64,000 nucleotides of DNA from an uncultured Lachnospiraceae bacterium (GCA_910580195.1 CAJTWA010000005.1:1-64000); one strand, 5' to 3'; shown: positions 35,815-44,526, numbered from the stretch's first letter. Notes: generated by a model not told the origin, from the letters alone. Numbers and translations are program-made.

Positions 35815-36557
35815 TACACAGCCTCCCCTCTGACTTCTTCCAATATCCTGTGGCGTAACGCTACAAATTCAGGGGCATAAACATGCCTTGGCCGGGGCAG
35901 CCCAACAGACACAATTTCTGCTACTTTTCCAGTATCAGGGGAGAGTACTACTACCCGGTCTGCCAAATAGACAGCTTCTTCCACACTGTGGGTAATAAAC
36001 AGGATAGTCTGCTTTGTTTCCATCCAAATCCGTTGGAGCTCTTCCCGCAGGCGGTTGGAGGTCTGCTTGTCCAATGCAGAAAAAGGTTCATCCATTAACA
36101 GGAGCTTGGATTCCATGGTAAGGGATCTTGCCAAAGCCGTCCTCTGGCGCATCCCTCCGGAAATTTGGTGGATTGGGTAGTCCCTGTACTCCCAGAGGTT
36201 CATCATTTCAAGATAATGCCGGGCTTTATCCTCCTGCTGCTTTTTGGAAAGCCCCGCCAGCTTCATTCCGAATTCCACATTTTCCAGAACGGTCAGCCAT
36301 GGGAACAGCCCATGTTCCTGAAACATTACTGTCCGGTCAGCCCCCGGCTGTACCACCTCTGCCCCATCCAAAAGAACCTTTCCTTGTGTGGGCTGCTCCA
36401 ATCCTGCGACTAAGTTAAGGAGCGTGCTTTTGCCGCATCCAGATGCCCCGACAATACAGACAAATTCCCCTGCCGATACCTCTAAATCAATTTCGTGCAA
36501 CGTATCTTTTTCACTGTTGTCAAAACGTTTACACAAACCTTGTAATACCAAAGACAT
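35814..36557 (-). CDS. ABC transporter ATPase, SsuB/TauB type
   Basis: Nucleotide-binding subunit of 247 residues. Walker A is GASGCGKST, the signature motif reads ISGGMRQRTALARSL (SGGM in place of SGGQ, common in this subgroup), Walker B is LLLMDEPFSALD, and the switch His is in FITHSVEEAV. A GGAGG precedes the ATG at 36557; an open extension to 36581 lacks a start signal. It energises uptake by the permease encoded next. CG-centred near-palindromes resembling LacI-family sites lie inside its first codons (36520-36533) and just before its start (36579-36592). Confidence 0.94.
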   Translation of the reverse strand: MSLVLQGLCKRFDNSEKDTLHEIDLEVSAGEFVCIVGASGCGKSTLLNLVAGLEQPTQGKVLLDGAEVVQPGADRTVMFQEHGLFPWLTVLENVEFGMKLAGLSKKQQEDKARHYLEMMNLWEYRDYPIHQISGGMRQRTALARSLTMESKLLLMDEPFSALDKQTSNRLREELQRIWMETKQTILFITHSVEEAVYLADRVVVLSPDTGKVAEIVSVGLPRPRHVYAPEFVALRHRILEEVRGEAV

Positions 36558-36592
36558 TCGTTTTCCTCCATTTCTATGCAAAAACGCTTTTG
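36520..36592. promoter_or_regulatory. Two internal LacI-type sites in the ABC operon
   Basis: TCAAAACGTTTACA (36520-36533) lies in the ATPase coding region and CAAAAACGCTTTTG (36579-36592) in the gap before it. Both share the CG centre and A/T arms with the sites at 37704 and 37815, but match less well. Confidence 0.35.
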
Positions 36593-36629
36593 TAAACCTT
36601 GGGTGTAAAAGGCATTTATCTTTCCATCC

Positions 36630-37610
36630 CTATTTTGTAAACAGTGTGGTTTCATCTGGTAAGCCATCAATGAATTTCTGGTCTTTGCTGATTTGGGCAA
36701 AATCTAAAACGGATGCTTGGTTTAATTCTGTACTTACGCCAATGCGGTTAAATGATTCTGAAATAATGTCCTCGCCTAATGCTTTTCCAGTGGCGTTTTT
36801 CAGTTCTTCGTTGATGATGGTGAGGGCATGTTCTTTGTCCTCATTTATCGAAACAGTAGCAGTTTCATGCGCTTCAAGGAATTTTTCCACTACTTCTGGG
36901 TTTTTCTCCATGAATTCTTTCCGTACTACAACCACGGCAACGTTATATTTGCCCTCCATGTAAAATTCATCGTAATCCAGCAAAAGTTCCGCGCCATTTT
37001 TCAGGAGGGTGGCTCCCCAAGGCTCTGGGACCAGTGCTGCATCAATATCGCCGCGCTCCATCATATTTGCCACGTCTGCATTTGCTACTGCGCTGACAGT
37101 TACAGTTCCTCCTTCTGATACAGGCTTCAGTCCATTTTCCTCCAGCAGCTTCAGTAAGGACAGGTGCTGGGTATTGCCAATCTGAGGGATTGCCACTGTT
37201 TTCCCATCTAAATCGCCGACTGACTCAATGCCTGCTTCTGGACGTTTTACTAATATTGCGCCTCCTGTGGAAGAACCAGACAGTATTACCACATCTCCGT
37301 TGCTCTTCACGTTGGCACTGACTGCTGGGACAGGGCCGATATATCCGATGTCAATATCTCCAGAAAAAAGGGCTTCTACTTCTGCTGGCCCGGCGTTAAA
37401 AGCAGTCCAGCTTACTTTCTTGTCTGCCCCAAGGCTTTCTTCCAAGGTATTCTGTGATTTCATGTAAAGTGCCTGAGGATGGGTAACATTATTGAAATAT
37501 CCAATAGATACTTCTTCATCTTCCCCTTTGGAGCCACAGCCTGCCATCCCTAATATAGAAACTGCCACCATTGCCATAAAACAAAACTTTTGGAAATTCT
37601 TTCTGTTCAT
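36630..37610 (-). CDS. ABC transporter substrate-binding lipoprotein, SsuA/NMT1 type
   Basis: Lipoprotein of 326 residues with a lipobox (GMAGC, Cys near 25). The mature part is a type II periplasmic-binding fold of the NMT1/SsuA group: YFNNVTHPQALYMKS, the SGDIDIGYIGPVPAVSAN ligand-cleft loop, DLDGKTVAIPQIGNTQHL, and AALVPEPWGATLL. First gene of the importer operon, with GGAGG before its ATG. It delivers a small anionic or sulfonated ligand to the permease, by family resemblance. Confidence 0.92.
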   Translation of the reverse strand: MNRKNFQKFCFMAMVAVSILGMAGCGSKGEDEEVSIGYFNNVTHPQALYMKSQNTLEESLGADKKVSWTAFNAGPAEVEALFSGDIDIGYIGPVPAVSANVKSNGDVVILSGSSTGGAILVKRPEAGIESVGDLDGKTVAIPQIGNTQHLSLLKLLEENGLKPVSEGGTVTVSAVANADVANMMERGDIDAALVPEPWGATLLKNGAELLLDYDEFYMEGKYNVAVVVVRKEFMEKNPEVVEKFLEAHETATVSINEDKEHALTIINEELKNATGKALGEDIISESFNRIGVSTELNQASVLDFAQISKDQKFIDGLPDETTLFTK

Positions 37611-37703
37611 TTTGGTTTCCTCCCGGATCCTGCCCTTGTGGGGCGTTTTTTCTTTTTTATTTTAGTTTAGCGGAAAAAGAAATATTGTCATACTACTATA
37701 TTT

Positions 37704-37717
37704 GCAAACGTTTTCAG
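37704..37717. promoter_or_regulatory. LacI-family operator 1
   Basis: TGCAAACGTTTTCA, a CG-centred near-palindrome of the LacI/CcpA type, in the divergent region between the importer operon and the LacI-type regulator. Confidence 0.6.
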
Positions 37718-37814
37718 TTGATTTTTTAACAAAATTGTGGTAGGCTTTTCCTATATTTATTTTTTTAATGTGATAAATAGGATTAGGATAAAATTATTTT
37801 TATTTCTGTCGATT

Positions 37815-37828
37815 TGCAAACGTTATCA
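37815..37828. promoter_or_regulatory. LacI-family operator 2
   Basis: TGCAAACGTTATCA, sharing the left half of operator 1, 111 bases away and 29 bases before the regulator's TTG start. Two such sites suggest DNA looping or autoregulation. Confidence 0.6.
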
Positions 37829-37856
37829 GATCTGCCCTATCGAAAGGGGGATATTT

Positions 37857-38933
37857 TTGTCACTGAAAAAAATTGCTAAGCTGACCGGTACGTCTGTATC
37901 TACTGTTTCTCGGGTGCTCCATCAGCCGGGGCATACCTGCAATGAGCCAGGCCTTGCTGAAAAAATCTGGCAGGTTGCTGGGGAACTGAATTATCTGCCT
38001 AATTCTTCCGCTAGGGAATTGCGGCTGGGCAGCAAGGGAACTTCCCAGCCTTTTGTAGCAGACGTATTTCTTACACGTTTTGGTTCCATGGACGCAGATC
38101 CTTTTTTTCAGGAAGTGTTCCAGCATATGAAGGAAGAGCTTATGCATAAAAACTGCCTTCTGGGTGAGCTGCTTTATCCAGATAATTTTATGATGCCAAT
38201 TACGGAGGATTCTATTCCAAGCATGGTACCTTATAAGTCTTCTGAGAATATCCGGAAAGAAACTCCAGCCATTTCCCCGGCTTTGGTTTCCCGGAAGAAT
38301 AATACAGGGCTTATTATTCTTGGAAAATGCCCAGAAGCCCTGATTCCTGCATTGCGGAAAAGATATGCCTGCATGGTTGGCATTGACCGGAACCCTACAG
38401 ATTACCTTTATGATGAAGTGTTCTGTGATGGGGGCACGGCGGCTGTAAAGGCGGTGGAATATTTAATTTCCCTTGGGCACCGGCATATCGCTTATATCGG
38501 CGACTGCAATTTTGAGTCCCGGTACATTGGGTATTATCAGGCTCTTTTGGCACATAAAATTCCCTTGAATTATCAGGATATCTATCCTAGCAGGCAGACG
38601 TTACAGGAGGGGTATGATATTATGCGTTCTATCCTGCATACAGGGAATTCTTTGCCTTCTGCCATTTTTTGTGCAAATGATGCTACTGCCATAGGTGTGC
38701 TGAAAGCTTTAAAGCAGCACAAAAAAAGGGGCTATATGCCGTCTGTTATTTCCATTGACAATATTGCAGCCTCTGAAAAAACTTCTCCGATGCTTACCAC
38801 CATAAATATTCCCAAAAAAGAGATGGCTCATTTGGCATTGAACCTTCTGCTGGACCGTAAGGAAAATGGCCATTCGGAAATTATCCGGCTGGAACTTCCT
38901 TGCCGGTTGGTAGAGAGGGAGAGCTGTACCTGA
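37857..38933 (+). CDS. LacI family transcriptional regulator
   Basis: Regulator of 358 residues. An N-terminal LacI helix-turn-helix (SLKKIAKLTGTSVSTVSRVL) is followed by the hinge (YLPNSSARELR) and a periplasmic-binding-like effector domain (CMVGIDRNPTDYL, HRHIAYIGD, AIFCANDATAIGVLKAL, TTINIPKKEMA). A TTG at 37857, 6 bases after GGGGG, is the start; the ATG at 37737 would place 40 odd residues before the DNA-binding domain. It is transcribed away from the SsuABC-like operon with two operators between, so it probably controls both. LacI control is usual for sugars, unusual for this importer class. Confidence 0.9.
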   Translation: MSLKKIAKLTGTSVSTVSRVLHQPGHTCNEPGLAEKIWQVAGELNYLPNSSARELRLGSKGTSQPFVADVFLTRFGSMDADPFFQEVFQHMKEELMHKNCLLGELLYPDNFMMPITEDSIPSMVPYKSSENIRKETPAISPALVSRKNNTGLIILGKCPEALIPALRKRYACMVGIDRNPTDYLYDEVFCDGGTAAVKAVEYLISLGHRHIAYIGDCNFESRYIGYYQALLAHKIPLNYQDIYPSRQTLQEGYDIMRSILHTGNSLPSAIFCANDATAIGVLKALKQHKKRGYMPSVISIDNIAASEKTSPMLTTINIPKKEMAHLALNLLLDRKENGHSEIIRLELPCRLVERESCT

Positions 38934-38969
38934 AACATTTTTATATTAAGGGTTTTATGGGGCTTTCCA

Positions 38970-39120
38970 TAAGATGTAACAGTTCAGCCTCTGGCTTCAC
39001 TGTTACGGAATCCGGCTCATTCAAAGTTTGCCTTCGGCAAAGAGCCGGATTTTCACAGCATCAAAGTAACCCTACGGACTTTGCAGCAAGTGCAAAGTCC
39101 TAGGCTGAACTGTTCCATAA
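38970..39120 (-). mobile_element. MITE-like three-hairpin element, copy 2
   Basis: 151 bp in opposite orientation to 8378-8529. Ends: TAAGATGTAACAGTTCAGCC and the complement of GGCTGAACTGTTCCATAA. Inside are GGAATCCGGCTC/GAGCCGGATT and GGACTTTGCA-GCAAG-TGCAAAGTCC. It lies in the gap between the regulator and the BspA-like gene. Confidence 0.65.
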
Positions 39121-39238
39121 GAATTCTTTTCGCGGACAGCTTCATTGTAATAGGAATATGTTTATGGTATAATCATGGCTAAGAAATGGGGAGGGAAGTG
39201 CCAGAATATTGTGTTTTTCACAATAAGGAGGGAATGGA

Positions 39239-42200
39239 ATGAAAAATTTAAAATGTTGGAGGCGCCTGATAGCATTGGCAGTGAGTGCAGCTTTAGCAGC
39301 CCCAATTCCAGCGGTATCTGCTGCTGGGGAAGACACTGGCATACAGCTGGAAGAGGCAGCGGAGGATGGCTTTGTAATTAAATTTATCAAGAACCAATAC
39401 GTCCTGACAGAATATACCGGGACTGACCCAGTGGTTGAGATTCCAGAGGGCGTGGGAAGCGTAGGGCAGAGCGCATTTGAAGGGTGCGCTACATTGGTGG
39501 GCGTGACAGTCCCAGAGAGCGTAGGGTTTATTGAAGTTGAGGCATTTTCAGGCTGTACTGCGTTAAAGGATGTTATGATGGAAGAAGGGGTATGCGGAAT
39601 TTGCGACGAAGCCTTTGCGGGCTGTACTGCCTTGGAGAATGTAACGCTGCCCAAAACATTGTCAGCAATTTATCCCCGCGCATTTGCGGATTGCAGTTCT
39701 TTGGAAAAAATAGTGATACCGGAGAGCCCATACGGACATACTTTAGAAATGGAGAGTCAGGCATTTGAAAATTGCAGTTCCCTAAAAGAGATTACGATAT
39801 TGCGGGAGAATGTGCAAATTAATGGTGCATTTAGCCATTGCAATGCATTGGAGGGAATTGTGATACCTAGCGGAACAAGATTAGGTTATGGCAGTTTTTG
39901 GGAATGTACCGCTTTAAAAAAGGTTATATTCCAAGAGCCAGCATGGGGCAGCATCGGACCCTATGCATTTCAGGGGTGCAGCAAGCTAGAGGACATTTAC
40001 ATTCCAGAAGGGATAAAGGAAATTGAATGGGGTGCATTTGAAAATTGCAGTTCTTTAAAGGGCATTGTGGTTCCAAAGAGCGTAGTGAAAATCGAGGAGT
40101 TTGCGTTCCAAGGCTGTAACCAGCTAGAAAATGTTGACATCCAAAACGAAACAGCAGAGATAGGTGGGAATGCATTTGACGGCACAAAGTGGCAGGAGAG
40201 CCAAAGGGACCCGAACGGCCTGCTAATCAGGAACAATATTGTAGTAGATGGGAAAAAGGCAGCTGGAACTGTGGTAATACCAGAAGGAGTTACGGGAATC
40301 GGGGAACGTGCATTTGAGAATTGCGCCGGATTAAAGGAAATTGTAATCCCAAGAGGGGTAAAAAATATCGGGAGCTATGCTTTTGGGGGCTGTACTGCGT
40401 TAGAGAGCGCCACTATCCCGGAAGGGCTGGAAGGGTTCGGATATAGTTCTTTTGAAGGGTGCAGCGCTTTAAAGAGCATGATAATCCCAGAGGGAATTAC
40501 CAAGCTTGAGAACTGCCAATTCAAAGGCTGCAGTGCGCTGGAAAATGTTACAATTCCAAAGACAGTGGAGGAAATTGGGAATTTCGTTTTTCAAGATTGC
40601 GGTGCGTTAGAGGATATTATCATCCCAGGCAGTGTGAAAAAAATAGGTGAAAGTGCCTTTTCGAATTGTAATATATTAGAATGTATCAAGATTCCAGATG
40701 GGGTAATAACCATAGATTGGGGTGCATTTGGGGGCTGCGCTGCATTAGAAAGCATTACCATCCCAAAAAGCGTGGCAAATATAGGGAATGGGGCGTTTTC
40801 TGGATGTGCCGGCTTAACAATTTACGGTGAGGTAGGTTCTTATGCACAGACGTATGCAGAGGAAAATAAAATCCCGTTTTCGGAAGAAGAAATGCCCCCA
40901 GCTTCTGGAAAAATAAAACTTTCTGACTGCGAGGTAACCATAGACCCGCTGATATGTATTTATACGGGAAATGGGCTGCCGTTACGTCCGGAAGTGACAA
41001 TAAAATATAAAGGCATAACCCTTAACCGTGAAACAGATTATTATCTGGATTATTGGGATGATTGTGAAGTTGGGACTGGCCGGATTGTCATTATTGCAAG
41101 GGAAAACTATAAGGGGGTTTTGGAAAAGAATTATACCATTATCGCACAAAGGGAGCTTTCAGGCTGTGAGATAGCTTTGGGCGAAGATTCCTATGTTTAC
41201 GATGGGGCGGAGAAACGGCCGGAGGCCATCGTAAAGGATGGGGAGGTTCTTTTGCAGGAAGGCATAGATTATACCGCAGAATACTTTAATAATACCAATG
41301 CAGGGACTGGGGAACTGTACCTCACAGGGCTTGGGAGATATTGCGGGGTGGTCAGAGAAGCATTTCCAATACAGCCAAGGCAGATTTCAGGTCCCAATGT
41401 GTCCATAAGTGAAAGTTCCTATGTTTATGACGGGACAGAGAAAAAGCCAGCCATCCTTGTAAAAATGGAAGGAGCCACGTTGGAAGAAGGGACAGATTAT
41501 ACTGTTTCATACCAGAATAATATCAGCATAGGCGAAGCAAGCGCAGTAATCACCGGAATAGGAAATTACCAAGGGGAGGTAAGAAAACCATTTGCCATTG
41601 CAGGCCCAAGTTCCCCTACACGGCCAGAGGAAGGGCCACCATCTGGCGGGGACGCCCCTTCATTGCCTAAGGATGAGGGCCCTTCGGATGAAAACTCTTC
41701 CGGCGGAGGTTCCCCTTCACTGCCCAAAAATGAAGATTCTTCCAATGGGAGCCAATCCACGCCCGCGGAAAATGGAAAGCCGTCTGGCGGGGGCGCTATG
41801 CCGCCTGCCGTACAGCCGTCAGTTTCAGCAGAAAAAAATAATCCCATTTTAGGTTATACGAAGGTTTACAGCAAAACCTACGGAAATAAGCCGTTCCCGC
41901 TCAAATTAAAGCTGGCAAAGGGGCATGGGACCCTTACCTATACAAGTTTTAACCGCAGAGTGGCGGCAGTGGACCAAAAAGGGAACGTATCCCTCAAAGG
42001 GGCAGGCGCTGCAGTTGTATCCGTAAAGGCGGAAGCTACTGGGAGCTGCAAAAAAGCTGAAGTGAGAGTAACCATTAAAGTAAGGCCGGCAAGGCAAAAG
42101 ATAAAATCCCTGAAACTGCAAAAGAACGGTAAATTAAAGGTAAGCTGGAAGAGGGATAAACAGGCGACAGGATACCAGATCCAGTATAGCACGGATAAGA

Positions 42201-42403
42201 GGTTCAAAAACAAGAAAAATACAAGGACAATCTTAATAAAAAAGAAAGGGACATCATCTAAGGCCATTCCAAAGCTGAAAAAGGGGAAGAGGTATTATGT
42301 AAGGGTCCGTGCCTACAAAACAGCAAAGATAAACGGGAAAAACCAAAAACTGTACGGTGCTTGGAGCAATAAGAAAAGAAGCAGGATAGTGGGAAAGATT
42401 TGA
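39239..42403 (+). CDS. BspA-type leucine-rich repeat surface protein
   Basis: Secreted protein of 1054 residues. Signal peptide 1-28 (IALAVSAALAAPIPAVSA). Residues ~60-530 are BspA/LRR_5 repeats of about 23 residues (IPEGVTGIGERAFENCAGLK, IPKSVANIGNGAFSGCAGL), each with a Cys near the end. Two or three Ig-like beta units follow (SYVYDGTEKKPAILVKM, SYVYDGAEKRPEAIVKD), then a Pro/Gly/Ser-rich linker (~785-870), a bacterial Ig-like domain and a terminal fibronectin type III domain rich in Lys. No LPxTG motif is seen, so anchoring may be by charge. AAGGAGG lies 7 bases before the ATG. Likely adhesin or host-interaction protein. Confidence 0.93.
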   Translation: MKNLKCWRRLIALAVSAALAAPIPAVSAAGEDTGIQLEEAAEDGFVIKFIKNQYVLTEYTGTDPVVEIPEGVGSVGQSAFEGCATLVGVTVPESVGFIEVEAFSGCTALKDVMMEEGVCGICDEAFAGCTALENVTLPKTLSAIYPRAFADCSSLEKIVIPESPYGHTLEMESQAFENCSSLKEITILRENVQINGAFSHCNALEGIVIPSGTRLGYGSFWECTALKKVIFQEPAWGSIGPYAFQGCSKLEDIYIPEGIKEIEWGAFENCSSLKGIVVPKSVVKIEEFAFQGCNQLENVDIQNETAEIGGNAFDGTKWQESQRDPNGLLIRNNIVVDGKKAAGTVVIPEGVTGIGERAFENCAGLKEIVIPRGVKNIGSYAFGGCTALESATIPEGLEGFGYSSFEGCSALKSMIIPEGITKLENCQFKGCSALENVTIPKTVEEIGNFVFQDCGALEDIIIPGSVKKIGESAFSNCNILECIKIPDGVITIDWGAFGGCAALESITIPKSVANIGNGAFSGCAGLTIYGEVGSYAQTYAEENKIPFSEEEMPPASGKIKLSDCEVTIDPLICIYTGNGLPLRPEVTIKYKGITLNRETDYYLDYWDDCEVGTGRIVIIARENYKGVLEKNYTIIAQRELSGCEIALGEDSYVYDGAEKRPEAIVKDGEVLLQEGIDYTAEYFNNTNAGTGELYLTGLGRYCGVVREAFPIQPRQISGPNVSISESSYVYDGTEKKPAILVKMEGATLEEGTDYTVSYQNNISIGEASAVITGIGNYQGEVRKPFAIAGPSSPTRPEEGPPSGGDAPSLPKDEGPSDENSSGGGSPSLPKNEDSSNGSQSTPAENGKPSGGGAMPPAVQPSVSAEKNNPILGYTKVYSKTYGNKPFPLKLKLAKGHGTLTYTSFNRRVAAVDQKGNVSLKGAGAAVVSVKAEATGSCKKAEVRVTIKVRPARQKIKSLKLQKNGKLKVSWKRDKQATGYQIQYSTDKRFKNKKNTRTILIKKKGTSSKAIPKLKKGKRYYVRVRAYKTAKINGKNQKLYGAWSNKKRSRIVGKI

Positions 42404-42423
42404 GGATGCTTTCTTGTAGGAAA

Positions 42424-42456
42424 AGATACGGCTAAGGACGTGAAGCATTTTTACTA
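42424..42456 (+). pseudogene. Remnant of a MORN lipoprotein 3' end
   Basis: Thirty-three bases read DTAKDVKHFY and stop, against DTTKGVKHFY and stop at the end of the lipoprotein at 34002-34916. The DNA is similarly close. Nothing upstream continues the match, as the BspA-like gene ends 20 bases before. Confidence 0.5.
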
Positions 42457-42470
42457 AAAGCATAGCAAAT

Positions 42471-42577
42471 GGAAGGGGCTGCTGGGAAATGGAATTTAGC
42501 CGCAAGATATCGTTGTGGAACTCAGGGAACCACAGCTATATCTTGTGGAAAACTGCCATTTCCCGGCAGCCCCTTCC
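42471..42577. terminator. Long imperfect hairpin after the BspA-like gene
   Basis: Outer arms GGAAGGGGCTGCTGGGAAAT(GG) and its complement pair at 21 of 22 positions; inside, CCGCAAGATATCGTTGTGG and CCACAGCTATATCTTGTGG pair again. The whole is about 107 bases. It may end transcription of the BspA-like gene, though it lacks a long U-tract. Confidence 0.55.
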
Positions 42578-42587
42578 TAATTTCTGC

Positions 42588-42663
42588 CTGATAGGAAATA
42601 CTGCGTTACTATGAAATGTTAAAGCTAGTGGCTTTCCTATCAGATGAAAGCCCTCTGGGCAGG
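42588..42663 (+). repeat. 75-nt switch-like hairpin repeat, copy 1
   Basis: CTGATAGGAAA (42588-42598) pairs perfectly with TTTCCTATCAG (42633-42643). Overlapping this, GGCTTTC pairs with the following GAAAGCC, so the two hairpins exclude each other. A related copy lies at 44451-44526 upstream of argC. Confidence 0.6.
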
Positions 42664-42733
42664 ATGCGCAGAACCTGTCCCTAGGAAGGATGCACAATAC
42701 CTGTCCCTAGGCAGGATGCACAGAACCTGTCCC
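42661..42733. repeat. 26-bp tandem repeat, about 3 copies
   Basis: AGGATGC(G/A)CA followed by (GA/AT)ACCTGTCCC starts at 42661, 42687 and 42713, 26 bases apart. Confidence 0.75.
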
Positions 42734-42795
42734 AGAGAAGCGGGGGTACCCGCATGAAAGTACCATGCCGCTCAGGCGGCCTGTTTTTGGATCCC

Positions 42796-44019
42796 TTATT
42801 CCTGCCCTTTTTCCAATTCTGCCATTTTCATCGCCCGCACCTTCAGCGGCAGCCCAAACAGAGTAATGAACCCTTCCGCATCATGGTGGTCATACAAATC
42901 CCCCGTGGTAAAGCTTGCCAGCGACTCGCTGTACAGGGAATAAGGCGAAGTCGTGCCGGCCTTAATAATGTTCCCCTTATAAAGCTTAAATTTCACTTCC
43001 CCCGTCACATACTTCTGGGTAGACGTTACAAAGGCCTGTACAGCCTCCCGGAGCGGCGTAAACCATTTCCCTTCATATACAATCTGAGCCATCCGGTTCC
43101 CCATGTCCTTCTTCACTTCCATGGTCGCACGGTCTAGCACCAATTCCTCCAGCTGCTGCTGTGCCTCCATCAGGATTGTCCCGCCGGGAGTTTCATAAAC
43201 GCCCCGGGATTTCATGCCAACCACCCGGTTCTCTACAATGTCCACAATCCCAATGCCGTGTTTCCCGCCCAAGCGGTTCAGTTCACGGATGATGTCAGCC
43301 ACTTTCATTTCTTTCCCATTGATGCTTTTGGGGACGCCAGATTCAAAGGACATGGTAACATATTCCCCTTCCTCCGGCGCCTGCTCCGGGGAAACCCCAA
43401 GGACTAAAAGATGCCCATAATCCGGCTCGCAGGCCGGGTCTTCCAGCTCCAGGCCCTCATGGCTGATATGCCACAGGTTCCGGTCACGGCTGTAGCTGTT
43501 GTCTGCAGAAAATGGGAGGTCAATGCCATGTTCCTTGCAGTACGCAATTTCCTCTTCCCTAGACTGCATGTTCCACTTGTCGCTCCTCCAAGCGGCAATG
43601 ATTTTCAAATCCGGGGCAAGGGCCTTGATGCCCAATTCAAAGCGGATCTGGTCGTTTCCTTTCCCAGTCGCGCCGTGGCAGATAGCGGTAGCCCCTTCTT
43701 TCCGGGCAATTTCTACCAAGCGTTTGGCAATGCCGGGCCGTGCCATGGAAGTCCCCAGCAGGTACTTGTTTTCATAGACAGCGCCAGCCTGCACGCAGGG
43801 GATAATGTATTCTTCTGCGAACTCATCGGTGATGTCCTCAATGTACAGCTTGGCAGCGCCGGATAATTTCGCCCGTTCTTCCAGCCCGTCCAATTCCTCT
43901 TCCTGCCCGCAGTCGATGCAGCAGCAGATAACCTCGTAATCAAAATTTTCCTTTAGCCATGGGATGATGGCGGTGGTGTCCAGCCCGCCGGAATAAGCTA
44001 AAACAACTTTTTCTTTCAT
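42796..44019 (-). CDS. argG: Argininosuccinate synthase
   Basis: Enzyme of 407 residues joining citrulline and aspartate with ATP to make argininosuccinate. The P-loop-like AYSGGLDTT begins at residue 9, followed by the ATGKGNDQIRFE citrulline/aspartate-binding segment and the DRNLWHISHEG motif. Length and motifs are typical. The start has GGAGG 8 bases upstream, with a promoter at 44097-44125. Divergent from the argC operon; probably under the same arginine control through the shared 570-base region. Confidence 0.97.
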   Translation of the reverse strand: MKEKVVLAYSGGLDTTAIIPWLKENFDYEVICCCIDCGQEEELDGLEERAKLSGAAKLYIEDITDEFAEEYIIPCVQAGAVYENKYLLGTSMARPGIAKRLVEIARKEGATAICHGATGKGNDQIRFELGIKALAPDLKIIAAWRSDKWNMQSREEEIAYCKEHGIDLPFSADNSYSRDRNLWHISHEGLELEDPACEPDYGHLLVLGVSPEQAPEEGEYVTMSFESGVPKSINGKEMKVADIIRELNRLGGKHGIGIVDIVENRVVGMKSRGVYETPGGTILMEAQQQLEELVLDRATMEVKKDMGNRMAQIVYEGKWFTPLREAVQAFVTSTQKYVTGEVKFKLYKGNIIKAGTTSPYSLYSESLASFTTGDLYDHHDAEGFITLFGLPLKVRAMKMAELEKGQE

Positions 44020-44096
44020 TGCTTGTCCTCCGTTAAAAATAGTAGCCCGCCGCGTTTTTGTGTGTGCGGCAGAATCAGTCCTGTGTTTCCGTGGAC

Positions 44097-44125
44097 ATTA
44101 TATACTAAGCGTGGGAAAATAGCAA
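44097..44125 (-). promoter_or_regulatory. Predicted promoter of argG
   Basis: On the minus strand TTGCTA and TATAAT with a 17-base spacer, about 80 bases upstream of argG. Confidence 0.65.
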
Positions 44126-44214
44126 GTGAAAAAATATACATAATGGAAAATTCTTTTGTTCTGCGCATATTCAGCGGAAAATAGGGAAAATGCAGAAAAT
44201 TTGAAAGAAAAGGA

Positions 44215-44243
44215 TTGCATAAAATGGAAAATGAATGTATAAT
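44215..44243 (+). promoter_or_regulatory. Predicted argC operon promoter with possible ArgR site
   Basis: TTGCAT, a 17-base spacer and TATAAT. The -10 region lies within ATGAATGTATAATTATGCAA, resembling an arginine-repressor box, and TTGCATAA/TTATGCAA arms at 44215 and 44243 flank the promoter symmetrically. Repressor binding is inferred. Confidence 0.6.
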
Positions 44244-44276
44244 TATGCAATACTGGAACAACGCAGGAAAACTCAG

Positions 44277-44448
44277 GGCAATTTTCCCGGATCCCCTAAC
44301 CTTTGGGGAAATTGCCTTCTGCCTCCCATTTTGGCACGTCTTTGGCAAGGGGCGCTGGCAAAATGAAAAAGGGGCTTTACGGATAAGGAAAGATATATTA
44401 TGATGGGAATTAGCATTTTTACTGGTAAAGGAGCCAGCCCCATTTTTT
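44277..44448 (+). promoter_or_regulatory. Leader of the argC operon with attenuator-like terminator
   Basis: Three hairpins lie in the ~320-base leader: GGCAATTTTCC/GGGGAAATTGCC (44277-44316), CATTTTGGC/GGCAAAATG (44327-44365), and GGGGCTTTAC/GTAAAGGAGCCAGCCCC (44371-44441) followed by ATTTTTTAT. The last is terminator-like and lies before argC, which suggests attenuation. No T-box sequence is visible. Confidence 0.5.
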
Positions 44449-44450
44449 AT

Positions 44451-44526
44451 CTTATAGGAAATACCGTGCTACTGTGAAGTGTTAAAGCACATGGCTTTCC
44501 GATAAGAGAAAGCCCTCCGGGCAGGA
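44451..44526 (+). repeat. 75-nt switch-like hairpin repeat, copy 2
   Basis: CTTATAGGAAA (44451-44461) pairs with TTTCCGATAAG (44496-44506). It keeps the same spacing (45 bases) and the same competing GGCTTTC/GAAAGCC hairpin as copy 1. It lies between the leader terminator and argC. Confidence 0.6.

Noticed and set aside
37704..37828. CcpA catabolite-response elements
   Set aside because: They resemble cre sites, but the adjacent LacI-type gene makes a dedicated operator the simpler reading; CcpA binding is not excluded.
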